In this document: piece after piece, positions 23,847-31,810 of the stretch | Numbering within the stretch: the first letter of the stretch is position 1 | Layout: each line of letters opens with the position of its first letter | Assembly (NCBI GenBank): GCA_040507035.1 | Contig: JBEVVR010000103.1 | Span: 1 to 64,000 of the forward strand | DNA length: 64,000 nucleotides | Direction: 5' to 3' | Source of the DNA: Thiodiazotropha sp040507035 | GTDB lineage: Bacteria > Pseudomonadota > Gammaproteobacteria > Chromatiales > Chromatiaceae | The notes under the pieces: model-generated | Seen by the model: only the letters and a program-made list of their open reading frames with translations | Databases searched by the model: none | What the model was told of the DNA's origin: nothing | Made by a program: the position numbers and the translations under genes

Positions 23847-25265
23847 ATGAAAGAACAATCGACAACCAATGCAGAACGACAGGCACACTGGGCGCAAAGA
23901 TTGCGTCAGTATCAGGATAGGCTCGGGGATGATCGCGGATTGGTGGTGGAAGGTCGCCTAACCCGGATGGTTGGATTGACCCTGGAGGCTATCGGCTGTC
24001 GTGCCGCCATTGGTGGCCAGTGTGATGTTGTCAGCAGTAATGGCACCCATATCGAGGCCGAGGTTGTCGGTTTTGGCGAAGAGAGTCTCTATCTGATGCC
24101 CACGGGAAATATCCAGGGTTTGGAGCAGGGGGCGCGAGTCATACCCACGGGTCGGGTTTGTGAGGCCGTGGTGGGAGAACAGCTCCTCGGACGCGTGATC
24201 GATGGAGCAGGCAAACCCCTGGATGGTCTTGGTGCGATCCATAGCGATGAACATCGGCCGCTGACAGGAAGAACATTCAACCCCTTGGCAAGGACACCGA
24301 TCCGCGAACCACTTGACGTGGGGGTCCGCGCCATCAATGCGCTTCTCAGCGTCGGACGTGGTCAGCGCCTGGGATTGTTTGCCGGTTCCGGTGTCGGCAA
24401 GAGCATCCTGCTGGGGATGATGACCCGCTATACCAATGCGGATGTTACCGTGGTGGCATTGATCGGTGAACGTGGCCGGGAGGTCAAGGAGTTTGTCGAA
24501 AACATCCTGGGCAAAGAGGGTTTAAAACGGGCAGTGGTGGTTGCGGTACCTGCAGATAACCCGCCATTGAGGCGTATCCATGGCGCCATGTTGGCAACCA
24601 GCATAGCTGAAAGTTTCCGCGAGCAGGGCAAACATGTGCTGCTGCTTATGGACTCTTTGACACGATTTGCTCAGGCACAGCGTGAGATAGCACTTGCGAT
24701 ACATGAGCCTCCGGCAACCAAGGGCTATCCGCCATCTGTATTTGCCAAAATGCCGCAATTGGTGGAAAGGGCAGGTAACGGGGATAAAGGCGGCGGATCT
24801 ATTACCGCTTTCTATACCGTACTGACCGAGGGTGACGATCAAAACGATCCCATTGCCGATGCGGCACGGGCGATACTCGATGGCCATATTGTGCTCTCTC
24901 GCCGCCTGGCGGATGGCGGACACTACCCGGCGATCGATATCGAGGCCTCGATCAGTCGTGCGATGAATGATGTTACCAGCTACAGCCACCAGGAAGCGGC
25001 GCGTTCTTTCAAGCATCTATACTCTGTGTATCAGCAGAACAGAGATTTGATCAGCGTCGGTGCCTACGAGGCCGGCAGTGATGATCAGATCGATATCGCT
25101 ATTTCCGCGATGCCTGCATTGAGTCAGTTTCTACGCCAGGATATGTATACAAGGGTGACACTCGAACAGAGCCTGGAGGATCTCGAAGCCCTGTTTCCCG
25201 CAGAGGCTGCCGATGATATAGAGTTACCCGAAGGCCTTTCTCTCCCTCAACCTCTAGACCAGTGA
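23847..25265 (+). CDS. fliI: Flagellum-specific export ATPase FliI
   Basis: ATPase of the flagellar type III export apparatus, related to the F1 beta subunit, 472 aa from ATG 23847. Walker A is GLFAGSGVGKSILL, Walker B is VLLLMDSLTRFAQAQREIALA, and the catalytic Glu region is ALIGERGREVKEFVE. The Q/R-rich N-terminus (about 1-25) binds FliH. A TTG at 23841, two codons upstream and 1 nt after fliH, is an alternative start. Complete and of normal length. Confidence 0.96.
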   Translation: MKEQSTTNAERQAHWAQRLRQYQDRLGDDRGLVVEGRLTRMVGLTLEAIGCRAAIGGQCDVVSSNGTHIEAEVVGFGEESLYLMPTGNIQGLEQGARVIPTGRVCEAVVGEQLLGRVIDGAGKPLDGLGAIHSDEHRPLTGRTFNPLARTPIREPLDVGVRAINALLSVGRGQRLGLFAGSGVGKSILLGMMTRYTNADVTVVALIGERGREVKEFVENILGKEGLKRAVVVAVPADNPPLRRIHGAMLATSIAESFREQGKHVLLLMDSLTRFAQAQREIALAIHEPPATKGYPPSVFAKMPQLVERAGNGDKGGGSITAFYTVLTEGDDQNDPIADAARAILDGHIVLSRRLADGGHYPAIDIEASISRAMNDVTSYSHQEAARSFKHLYSVYQQNRDLISVGAYEAGSDDQIDIAISAMPALSQFLRQDMYTRVTLEQSLEDLEALFPAEAADDIELPEGLSLPQPLDQ

Positions 25266-25279
25266 TCGGAGCCTAGAAG

Positions 25280-25708
25280 ATGTCACCATCAAAGCGACTC
25301 AAACCGGTACAGAGATTTGCCCACTCGAAGGAGCAGAAAGCCGCACGCGTGATGGGGCAGGCAAGAAAAAACCTGAAGCAGGAAGAGGCGAAGCTGGAAC
25401 AGTTGAAGCAATATCATCAGGAGTATCTGACGCGTTTTCAGCAGATGGCCGCGGAGGGGATGAGCGCTACACAGCTGCAGGAGTATCGTGCATTTCTCGC
25501 CAAGCTGGATGAGGCCATCAATCAACAGCAGGAAGTGGTCGCTGCCAGCATTGTCAGCCACAGTAGTTCAAAGCGTGCCTGGAAAAAGAAGCACAGTCGC
25601 ACCCAAGCCCTGAACAAGGCAGTCGATCGTTTTCGTGAACAGGAACAGAAGGTCGCTGACAATAGAGAACAAAAAGAGAGTGACGACCTCTCCCAACGGG
25701 AAAAATAA
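25280..25708 (+). CDS. fliJ: Flagellar export chaperone FliJ
   Basis: 142-aa fully helical coiled-coil protein that fits FliJ, the stalk-like partner of the FliI hexamer. N-terminal SKRLKPVQRFAHSKEQKAARVMGQA and the conserved central LEQLKQYHQEYLTRFQQMAAEGMSA pattern are diagnostic. The C-terminal third is very charged (KAWKKKHSRTQALNKAVDRFREQEQK). It lies 14 nt after fliI and ends the operon; fliK is not the next gene on this strand. Confidence 0.9.
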   Translation: MSPSKRLKPVQRFAHSKEQKAARVMGQARKNLKQEEAKLEQLKQYHQEYLTRFQQMAAEGMSATQLQEYRAFLAKLDEAINQQQEVVAASIVSHSSSKRAWKKKHSRTQALNKAVDRFREQEQKVADNREQKESDDLSQREK

Positions 25709-25775
25709 TCCTAATAATCTGCTCGATTTCATGTGGCTTGACACCCGCATGTTCCATCTTGCGTTGATGCTCTGT

Positions 25776-25802
25776 TAAAAATTACCTATCATCTGCCGAT
25801 CC
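25776..25802 (+). promoter_or_regulatory. Sigma-28 (FliA) promoter candidate
   Basis: TAAAAATT (25776-25783), an 11-nt spacer and GCCGATCC (25795-25802) match the flagellar sigma-28 consensus TAAAGTTT-N11-GCCGATAA in spacing and in 12 of 16 bases. It sits 62 nt upstream of the EAL-HDOD gene, directly after the flagellar operon. Confidence 0.6.
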
Positions 25803-25864
25803 GATTAGTATTCTTCTAAACAAACAATTGCAGATAGTGAAACAATCATCCTCTCAGCAGCCCT

Positions 25865-27106
25865 ATGAGTGAGGACAGCAGTAGATCCCAACCGCAGTTG
25901 CCATCCGGTATAAGCCGTGTTGGTCGTCAACCGATACTGGACCAGGAGCTCAGGATTCATGGCTACGAACTCCTGTATCGTTCTGACGAGGCCTTTACAG
26001 AATCGGGATTCGACGGCGACCTGGCGACGGCGCGGACTTTGCTGGATGGTTTCCTTGAGTTCGGGCTGCAACGTTTAGCGGGTCCGCATCGGGTCTTCAT
26101 CAACATGACACGGACCTTCCTTGCCGATCTTCATCCGCTGCCGATCGATAAACGGCGTCTTGTGTTGGAGGTGTTGGAGAATATCGAGCTGACAGAGGAG
26201 GTCGTGGATGGGGTGCGTAAGCTGCATGCCGATGGATATACGCTTGCCCTCGATGATTACAGGTTCGAAGCCCGCTGGGACCCCCTGTTGCCCCACTGTT
26301 CCATTATCAAGGTGGACCTGCTCAATCTCGATCTGGATGCCTATCAACAGCAGGTTGCCGAGCTAAAGGCGAGAGGCCTGACCCTATTGGCGGAAAAGGT
26401 GGAGACGCGCGAAGAGTTCGAACATGCCAAAGCTCTGGGTTTTGATCTTTTTCAAGGCTTTTTTTTCGCCAAGCCGCAAATCGTCACCACTGAGCGTTTA
26501 AAAGGTAACAGAAACATCCTGCTGCAGATGATCGCCAAGATCAATGACCCGGATGCGGATGTAGATGAAATCGCCTCCCTGGTGGAGCTTGATTCCACAC
26601 TCAGTCTCAAGGTGCTGCGTTTTATCAATTCCGCGGCGATCAGTCTGCCTCGAAAGGTGACCTCTATACGGCAGGCAGTTGTCTTTGTGGGCATCGAGAG
26701 GCTACGCGCATGGTCCACACTTTTCGTGATGGCGGGTATGGATCTCTATTCACCCGAGCTCTTGACCACCAGCCTGGTCAGAGCGGAACTTTGTAAATCC
26801 TATTACAACGAAATGCTGTCCGGAGATGCGGAGAGTGCATACACTGTCGGTCTGCTATCCACCTTGGACGCCATGCTCTCGCAGCCTATGGATGTACTAT
26901 TGAAAGAACTACCACTGCCGCAACAGATGATCGAGGCGCTCAAGGAGCACAGAGGCCCCTATGCAGAGAGTCTGCAGTGCGCAATCGACCTGGAACGTTG
27001 TCAGTGGCAGACTGAGTTGAGTCAAGAGCTGCCCTCGGAGCGGTTGAATGATCTCTATCTCCAGGCCCTGGAAAGGGTGGAGTTGATCCGCAGCGAATTC
27101 AGCTAG
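25865..27106 (+). CDS. EAL-HDOD domain protein (YuxH family)
   Basis: 413 aa. The EAL-type domain covers about 18-200 and the HDOD domain about 205-395. EAL-site residues that can be seen are E35 (YELLYR), N in VFINMTR, E in LVLEVLENIE, DD in LALDDYRFE, K in IIKVDL, E in LLAEKVET and Q in FQGFFFAKP. The metal-binding Asp pair is kept but the usual DDFG is DDYR, so phosphodiesterase activity is uncertain; many YuxH proteins only sense. The HDOD part (LDSTLSLKVLRFINSAAISLPRKVTSIRQAVVFVG) is typical. A sigma-28-like promoter precedes it. Confidence 0.88.
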   Translation: MSEDSSRSQPQLPSGISRVGRQPILDQELRIHGYELLYRSDEAFTESGFDGDLATARTLLDGFLEFGLQRLAGPHRVFINMTRTFLADLHPLPIDKRRLVLEVLENIELTEEVVDGVRKLHADGYTLALDDYRFEARWDPLLPHCSIIKVDLLNLDLDAYQQQVAELKARGLTLLAEKVETREEFEHAKALGFDLFQGFFFAKPQIVTTERLKGNRNILLQMIAKINDPDADVDEIASLVELDSTLSLKVLRFINSAAISLPRKVTSIRQAVVFVGIERLRAWSTLFVMAGMDLYSPELLTTSLVRAELCKSYYNEMLSGDAESAYTVGLLSTLDAMLSQPMDVLLKELPLPQQMIEALKEHRGPYAESLQCAIDLERCQWQTELSQELPSERLNDLYLQALERVELIRSEFS

Positions 27107-27133
27107 GGCCTGTTAACGCTATTCCAACACGCC

Positions 27134-27415
27134 CTAGGGAATCACCACACCATGAATCGGGCCAGAAGGTGTATGACAGATACAGTAGTCACCCACCTTT
27201 ACTCGCCTGTTCATCGGGCAGACACCTGAATAGATGCCACATTTGCGGCTGAATTGGGTCGGATTCAAGGATTGGCTGCTGTAGTGCTTTTTATGCTTGG
27301 ATGTTGTCGCTGAGGATTGCCCTGTCTGTTCTTGAACAGTGTTTTCTTCGGCGCTCAGTGGTGGAACCAAGCATAAGAACAGCAGCAGTGAGGTGATTGT
27401 TATCAAGCTTTTCAT
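27134..27415 (-). CDS. Small secreted cysteine-containing protein
   Basis: 93 aa with a clear signal peptide (about 1-22, ITSLLLFLCLVPPLSA) followed by a polar, Q/S/T/K-rich linker and a compact C-terminal part with four cysteines (KCGIYSGVC, then DYCICHTPSG). The mature protein would be only about 70 aa in the periplasm or outside, probably with two disulfides. I do not recognise the family. It lies 27 nt downstream of the FlhB-like gene on the same strand, so it may be the last gene of the 28905-27134 transcript. Confidence 0.65.
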   Translation of the reverse strand: MKSLITITSLLLFLCLVPPLSAEENTVQEQTGQSSATTSKHKKHYSSQSLNPTQFSRKCGIYSGVCPMNRRVKVGDYCICHTPSGPIHGVVIP

Positions 27416-27442
27416 TTATGGACTTCCCTTGTTGTTTCAATC

Positions 27443-27739
27443 TCAATAGGCGTCATCATAGCCGGGGGGTAATTTACCGGAAAGCAAGTATGCAAAGGCG
27501 ATTACCTCGGCCACTGCACGATAGAGAGATTCTGGTATCTCATCACCCAGCGGTATTTGTGAAAGTAGGGCAGCCAACTCGGCATCCTCATGTAATGGAA
27601 CCTCATGTTCCTGGGCCAAGGCAACTATTTTATTCGCCAGATCTCCACGTCCCTTTGCGCTGAGGCGCGGTGCATTCTCTCCATCGTACTTCAAGGCGAT
27701 GGCAAGATCGGACTCTTTGCTTTGGGTATAATCTGTCAT
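27443..27739 (-). CDS. FlhB C-terminal-domain-like protein
   Basis: 98 aa resembling the cytoplasmic domain of FlhB/YscU export-gate proteins downstream of the NPTH autocleavage site: AIALKYDGENAPRLSAKGRGDLANKIVALAQEHEVPLHEDAELAALLSQIPLGDEIPESLYRAVAEVI (abridged) is colinear with it. There are no membrane helices and no NPTH motif, so it is the stand-alone FlhB-like type (FhlB/FlhX), thought to substitute for or modulate the FlhB C-terminus. Its start overlaps the FliK-like gene by 4 nt. FliK and FlhB-C interact physically in the hook-length switch, which suits this coupling. Confidence 0.85.
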   Translation of the reverse strand: MTDYTQSKESDLAIALKYDGENAPRLSAKGRGDLANKIVALAQEHEVPLHEDAELAALLSQIPLGDEIPESLYRAVAEVIAFAYLLSGKLPPGYDDAY

Positions 27740-28905
27740 GCCTTCTCGTTCAGCAGGGATTGTTCATTGGGTAGTTCGTTCTCAATATCGGCCATGCCCT
27801 GGAAGGCTTCCAATTTTTCAACCTGCAATCCGTTAGATTCGAGGCCGACACGAAGCCTGTCCAGATGTCGACTGACCAGTTTCGCGGTATCCGCTTTTTC
27901 AGACCAAATCGTGGTGGAGATGGTTTCATCCACAAGGGAGAGCCTGACTCTCATCGGGCCCAGGGGTGCCAAATTCATATGCAGCGTGAGGCTCCAGGTT
28001 GTTTCTGGATCGCTACCTCTGTTTGCGCTGTCGCGGGCGATTCTGAAATGAAATAGATCAAAACTATTTTCCTGGCGTATGGGGAGCTCGAATTGCCATA
28101 CCTGACGTGAGCTGTCGTCTGTTGGCAGCGAGCTGAGCTGATTAGTCTGAATTCGCGCAATTGCGCCATCCAGCTGTTTAAATAATACCAAAAGCAGCCG
28201 GGTAGTAGGGTTCGTTTCCTGAGGTGTGGTTGCTTGAGGTGTCACACTTGGCGCCACTGTGGGATTCAGGATCTGCTGCTGCATGGTTGTAAGTGGTTGA
28301 TTGACCTGGTTCGGCGTCGAGCTTATCAAGGGTCTTATCAATCCGATGAGTCGAAGCAGGTTGAGTTTGAAATCGCCAGTCTCTAACTGTTGCTTGAGCA
28401 GCTGAGCCTCGGTTTGGATGCCGCTCAGTTGCAACGCCTTCAATAGTTGGGTTTTGAAACCTGGTTGATCGAGGGGAACGATTCGCTGCAACAGACTCTG
28501 CGCGGCCTGTTTTACCTCAGCAGGCAACGACTGAGCGGGGCGACTTGTCTCGTTGGCGACTTGAGTCAATAGACCGAACAGTTTGGGGAGTGGTTGTTGC
28601 CTGGGCAGTACTTGTTTCAATGCAGCCGACTTCAGCTGCTCCAGGCTGGGAAGGGTAACTACCCTCAGTTCCGGGAGTTTACCGGTTTTTTCCACCTGTA
28701 GGGTCAAGGGCTGGCCGGCTGGAACGCTCAATGTGGTCTGGGCGATCAGCCGGGTTACACCGATTTGCAGGCGGATAGTGCCATTAATGTTTTCGCTGAG
28801 CGCAGTCCCCCGCAATATCTGGCCGGGTTGGAGTTGCTGCAAAAGTGATTTGCCCGGCTCGACAGTCGGCAAGGGTAAAACGATTTTATTACCAGGTATC
28901 TCCAT
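27736..28905 (-). CDS. FliK-like hook-length control protein
   Basis: 389 aa. The N-terminal two thirds is Q/L/P-rich and variable (QQPLPKLFGLLTQVANE.., TPQATTPQETNPTTRLLL), as in FliK ruler regions. The C-terminal 90 residues are FliK_C-like: WSLTLHMNLAPLGPMRVRLSLVDETISTTIWSEK, then VSRHLDRLRVGLESNGLQVEKLE. This C-domain would signal the FlhB switch. It is translationally coupled to an FlhB-C-like gene and runs opposite to fliEFGHIJ. It may be a second FliK or the only one; the window cannot decide. Confidence 0.85.
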   Translation of the reverse strand: MEIPGNKIVLPLPTVEPGKSLLQQLQPGQILRGTALSENINGTIRLQIGVTRLIAQTTLSVPAGQPLTLQVEKTGKLPELRVVTLPSLEQLKSAALKQVLPRQQPLPKLFGLLTQVANETSRPAQSLPAEVKQAAQSLLQRIVPLDQPGFKTQLLKALQLSGIQTEAQLLKQQLETGDFKLNLLRLIGLIRPLISSTPNQVNQPLTTMQQQILNPTVAPSVTPQATTPQETNPTTRLLLVLFKQLDGAIARIQTNQLSSLPTDDSSRQVWQFELPIRQENSFDLFHFRIARDSANRGSDPETTWSLTLHMNLAPLGPMRVRLSLVDETISTTIWSEKADTAKLVSRHLDRLRVGLESNGLQVEKLEAFQGMADIENELPNEQSLLNEKA

Positions 28906-28956
28906 TCCAATAACGTGAAATCAGCAACATGACGGCTTTGGTTTCAGGATAATAGT

Positions 28957-28986
28957 ATTATATGCAAGCGGTGTTGATATTGTTCA
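28957..28986 (-). promoter_or_regulatory. Possible sigma-70 promoter of the FliK-like operon
   Basis: On the minus strand a perfect -10 TATAAT (28957-28962) is preceded 18 nt upstream by TGAACA (28981-28986), a four-of-six match to the -35 box. It lies about 50 nt upstream of the FliK-like gene start. Confidence 0.4.
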
Positions 28987-29039
28987 TTTCTTTCTCTCTC
29001 GGCCGCTAGCATAGGTGAGAAATCCCCGAAAATCAGGCA

Positions 29040-29831
29040 ATGAAAAACCAGGACGATACAAATCAACAGAGCTGGTTCGTTAGACACGAGGGGCTGACAT
29101 TAGGCCCCCTCAGCAGCGCGAGAATCCGCCATCTCCTGCTGCATGGCGAACTTGAGCTGGCGGATCAGATAAGTCCCGATAAACAGTCGTGGCAGGCGAT
29201 AGGGCGGGTGCCAGGGGTTGTGCCACTACAGTTGAGGGCAGATGCCGGTGACAGTGAGGCACAGGCGAAGCTGGCTGCCCGCGAACAGGCAGAGGCCAGA
29301 GATAGCCAACAGGAGAAGCGCTTTCCGATGGCTGCTTTGGTGATTTCACTACTGATCATCAGTGGTCTGGTTTTCTATTCCCTCTGGGTTGGAATGCCCG
29401 ATGCGATTGACACGCCTGAGTGCGAGGGACCGCCTGCTCCAGGAGTGAATTGGCGAAACTGCCTTATCGACGATCTCGATGTGGGTGCGGCCAGTCTCGC
29501 AGGCGCTAACCTCAACAGTGCGGTACTTCGGCGGGCGAAATTGAGCGCCACCGACATGAGTCATGCAGATCTTCGCTATGTCAATCTGAGTCATGCAGAC
29601 CTGCGCCATGCACAACTTCAAGGTGCGGCAATGGTGGGCGCCAAACTGCAGTTTGCCGACCTGCGAGGGGCCGACCTCAGCGGCGCCGATCTTCGCTTTG
29701 CCGATCTGACCCGGAGCAGGATCGATGATGCCAACCTGCAGAGTACCCGACTGGGGAATGCTTTGTGGCTGGATGGCAGGAGCTGCAGCGCCGATTCGAT
29801 CGGTAAATGCGATTTCGCAGCCGATGAATGA
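29040..29831 (+). CDS. GYF_2 / membrane / pentapeptide-repeat fusion protein
   Basis: 263 aa with three modules. Residues 10-58 resemble the GYF_2 (DUF4339) domain (WFVRHEGLTLGPLSSARIRHLL, then SPDKQSWQAIGRVP). A helical charged linker is followed by one membrane segment at about 96-117. The C-terminal part from about 145 to 240 is pentapeptide repeat (ANLNSAVLRRAKLS, HADLRYVNLSHADL, GADLSGADLRFADL). The topology puts GYF_2 in the cytoplasm and the beta-helix in the periplasm (inference from positive charge before the helix). Cysteines C128, C141, C249 and C256 could form disulfides. No known function. Confidence 0.8.
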   Translation: MKNQDDTNQQSWFVRHEGLTLGPLSSARIRHLLLHGELELADQISPDKQSWQAIGRVPGVVPLQLRADAGDSEAQAKLAAREQAEARDSQQEKRFPMAALVISLLIISGLVFYSLWVGMPDAIDTPECEGPPAPGVNWRNCLIDDLDVGAASLAGANLNSAVLRRAKLSATDMSHADLRYVNLSHADLRHAQLQGAAMVGAKLQFADLRGADLSGADLRFADLTRSRIDDANLQSTRLGNALWLDGRSCSADSIGKCDFAADE

Positions 29832-29855
29832 GGCTTGTGTCACTGTCAAACCCTA

Positions 29856-30443
29856 TCAGGATTGGGCGTCACTGAAAGACTCTGTCTGATAACGTAATAC
29901 CTTCAGCGTGCTCGACCAATGTGTTGCGGGCAGTCCCGCTTTCTGTTTGAGGTGGCCAAGAAAACTGCGTGTATCGGGCAGGGATTCCCATACCGAAGGC
30001 AGGAAGGTACCCCGGTGATTGCCATCCACCAGGATCAAACCGTCCACCGCCGGCCTGATCTTTGATATCAGATCCTCTTCCGACTCGAAGACTATAGGCT
30101 CGGCAGGGGTCAGTACCGAGATATGGATTTCGAGGCCTGTCCGTTCTTTAGCTGTCAGCGGAGGGAATCTCGGGTCGCGGAAGGCGGCGGCATAGGCGTT
30201 TTCGGCGACATCCTCGATAATCGGCAGATAGGCCTCCAGATGTCCGATGCACCCCCGTAGTTCTCCATGCAGCAGCAGGGTGACGAAGCAGGCACGAGTC
30301 TGTTGCAACTCCGTTTCATAGTCACCGGCCTCAATCACAAGCGGGCTTCCCATTTCGAGCCCATGCTCGATAGAACCCGCTGCAACCTGCAGCAGAGTGT
30401 CTCTGTGGGCTGCAGTAAAATCAGCATGCGGTGTATGGCTCAT
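29856..30443 (-). CDS. amrA: AmmeMemoRadiSam system protein A (AMMECR1 family)
   Basis: 195-aa AMMECR1-domain protein with the hallmark LRGCIGHLE, followed by ENAYAAAFRDPRFPPLT and LEIHISVLTPAEPI. AMMECR1, MEMO and a radical SAM enzyme are conserved together in bacteria and archaea, but the reaction is unknown. Here the A component stands alone on the minus strand, while the radical SAM and MEMO genes lie 11-13 kb to the right (41840-43817). Full length for the family. Confidence 0.92.
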   Translation of the reverse strand: MSHTPHADFTAAHRDTLLQVAAGSIEHGLEMGSPLVIEAGDYETELQQTRACFVTLLLHGELRGCIGHLEAYLPIIEDVAENAYAAAFRDPRFPPLTAKERTGLEIHISVLTPAEPIVFESEEDLISKIRPAVDGLILVDGNHRGTFLPSVWESLPDTRSFLGHLKQKAGLPATHWSSTLKVLRYQTESFSDAQS

Positions 30444-30662
30444 CTAACCCACCCGATCTATCCAGTAGACAGCGAATCCGTGTCTCACCCAATACAACCC
30501 GGTTATTTGTTGTTTTTGCCGCACAAGATGAGATGCGATGCCATAACCATGTCCCTAAATTGAGGAAATAGCAAGCTGTGGAGAAATATCGTAATTAAGT
30601 CCTGGATTAGTGCTCTCCGGTTCGCCATAATCCGCCCCTCGCGCAAGCCAATGGTATCCCTT

Positions 30663-31577
30663 ATGTGGTTTAAGAATCTTCGAATCTATCGACTCCAGCA
30701 ACCCTTCAATCTCACCCAGGAAGCCCTCGCCTCACGGCTGCAGGGCAAGCGCTTCCAGCCCTGTGGAAGTCTTGAGCTAAATGGCATGGGGTGGGATACG
30801 CCCCTGGGACGCAATGCGGAGGCGTTGGTGCACGAGGTCGGCGGTTGCCAGATGATTTGCGCTCGCCAGGAGGAGAAGCTGCTTCCCGCGGCAGTAGTGA
30901 ACGAGATTGTTGAAGAGAAAGTGGAGCAGATCCAACAGGAGGAGGGTAGAAAGGTTGCGCGTAAGGAGCGCAGTGAAATGCGGGATGAAGTATTCCATCA
31001 ACTGTTGCCCAAGGCATTCAGCCGATATAGCCGCCACTATGCGATGATCGACAAACAGCAGGGCTGGATAATCGTCGATGCCTCCAGTGCCAATAGAGCG
31101 GAGGCTCTCATCTCCCTGCTGCGTGAGTCCCTGGGCAGTCTGCCGGCAAAACCGCTGGAGGTGGCGGTCTCTCCGCCCCATGTGATGACCGAATGGTTGC
31201 GGCATCCCGAACGATATGGAGATTTCAATCTTCTCGACAGTTGCGAGCTTCAGGATCGAAGCGATGAAGCGAGCATGCTTCGTTGCAAGGGGCAGGACCT
31301 CTCGGCGACAGAGATTTTGGCCCATATTGAGGCCGGTAAGGAGGTGGTCAAGCTCGCTGTAGAGTGGGATCAGCGGCTCTCATGCCAGATCGAGGAAGAT
31401 CTCTCCATCAAACGACTGAAATTCCTTGACCTGATCCAGGAACAGGCTGCCGATTACCAAGTCGAGAGCGAGGCCGATGCTTTCGATGGCCATTTCACTT
31501 TGATGAGCCTGGAATTTCGTCGCTTTTTACCCCGGCTTTTTGAAATATTCGGAGGGGTCGTGGCTGCAGAGGGCTAG
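30663..31577 (+). CDS. rdgC: Recombination-associated protein RdgC
   Basis: Toroidal, non-specific DNA-binding protein that modulates RecA, 304 aa, normal length. The diagnostic N-terminus is MWFKNLRIYRL; others are VNEIVEEKVEQIQQEEGRKV, the QGWIIVDASSANRAEALISLLRESLGSLP region and the C-terminal FRRFLPRLFEIFGG. Start ATG 30663 matches the family; an ATG at 30651 adds four residues that do not. Monocistronic, with a terminator-like hairpin about 160 nt downstream that may belong to a separate small RNA. Confidence 0.95.
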   Translation: MWFKNLRIYRLQQPFNLTQEALASRLQGKRFQPCGSLELNGMGWDTPLGRNAEALVHEVGGCQMICARQEEKLLPAAVVNEIVEEKVEQIQQEEGRKVARKERSEMRDEVFHQLLPKAFSRYSRHYAMIDKQQGWIIVDASSANRAEALISLLRESLGSLPAKPLEVAVSPPHVMTEWLRHPERYGDFNLLDSCELQDRSDEASMLRCKGQDLSATEILAHIEAGKEVVKLAVEWDQRLSCQIEEDLSIKRLKFLDLIQEQAADYQVESEADAFDGHFTLMSLEFRRFLPRLFEIFGGVVAAEG

Positions 31578-31651
31578 CAGCTAAGCACTGCTGTGGTGGG
31601 GCAGGGGCACTGAAGCCTGACGACGAATAACCTGATCTTTGTTATGGTTTA

Positions 31652-31665
31652 TTGACCTAAGTCAA
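31652..31665 (+). promoter_or_regulatory. Fnr/Anr-type operator
   Basis: TTGACCTAAGTCAA is a perfect 5-4-5 inverted repeat close to the Fnr/Anr consensus TTGAT-N4-ATCAA; with the flanking A/T the arms are 6 bp. Its centre (31658.5) lies about 40 nt upstream of the predicted start of the small RNA at 31700. That is the class II activating position. Confidence 0.6.
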
Positions 31666-31699
31666 TGTTTGTCGGATCAGGAAAATTTAATCTCTCTCT

Positions 31700-31791
31700 A
31701 CGCTCACGGTTGGTCGTTTCCGTGTTAAGCGCTAGTCTGGCGGGGACTGAGACCCATCTGCCTCCAGGGTCCTTCCCCGCCTGTTTTTTTT
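31700..31791 (+). ncRNA. Candidate Fnr-activated small RNA
   Basis: A 230-bp gap without an open frame contains, in order, an Fnr-type palindrome centred at 31658.5, a -10 box (TTTAAT 31686-31691 or TAATCT 31688-31693), and a strong Rho-independent terminator at 31739-31791. This predicts a transcript of about 90 nt. A first hairpin forms from CACGG (31705-31709) and CCGTG (31720-31724). The terminator loop exposes CTGCCTCCA, whose CCUCC could pair with a Shine-Dalgarno sequence. The architecture resembles FnrS of enterobacteria, with no sequence similarity that I can see. It could instead be the rdgC 3' end. Confidence 0.5.
31739..31791 (+). terminator. Strong Rho-independent terminator
   Basis: GGCGGGGA (31739-31746) pairs perfectly with TCCCCGCC (31774-31781). 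An inner GACCC/GGGTC stem adds 5 bp. The run TGTTTTTTTT follows directly. It works on the plus strand only. It is 160 nt downstream of rdgC, so it ends either that transcript or the small RNA predicted here. Confidence 0.85.
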
Positions 31792-31810
31792 CTTCCTCGC
31801 CTGTTATTTT

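Noticed and set aside
25735..25748. GG-N10-GC sigma-54-like element upstream of the EAL-HDOD gene
   Set aside because: The GG/GC spacing is right but the -12 region (CCGCA) is poor, and the sigma-28 match 40 nt downstream is better.
27103..27137. CTAGGGC...GCCCTAG inverted repeat between the EAL-HDOD and small secreted genes
   Set aside because: 21-nt loop and no T-run on either strand. Too weak for a terminator call.
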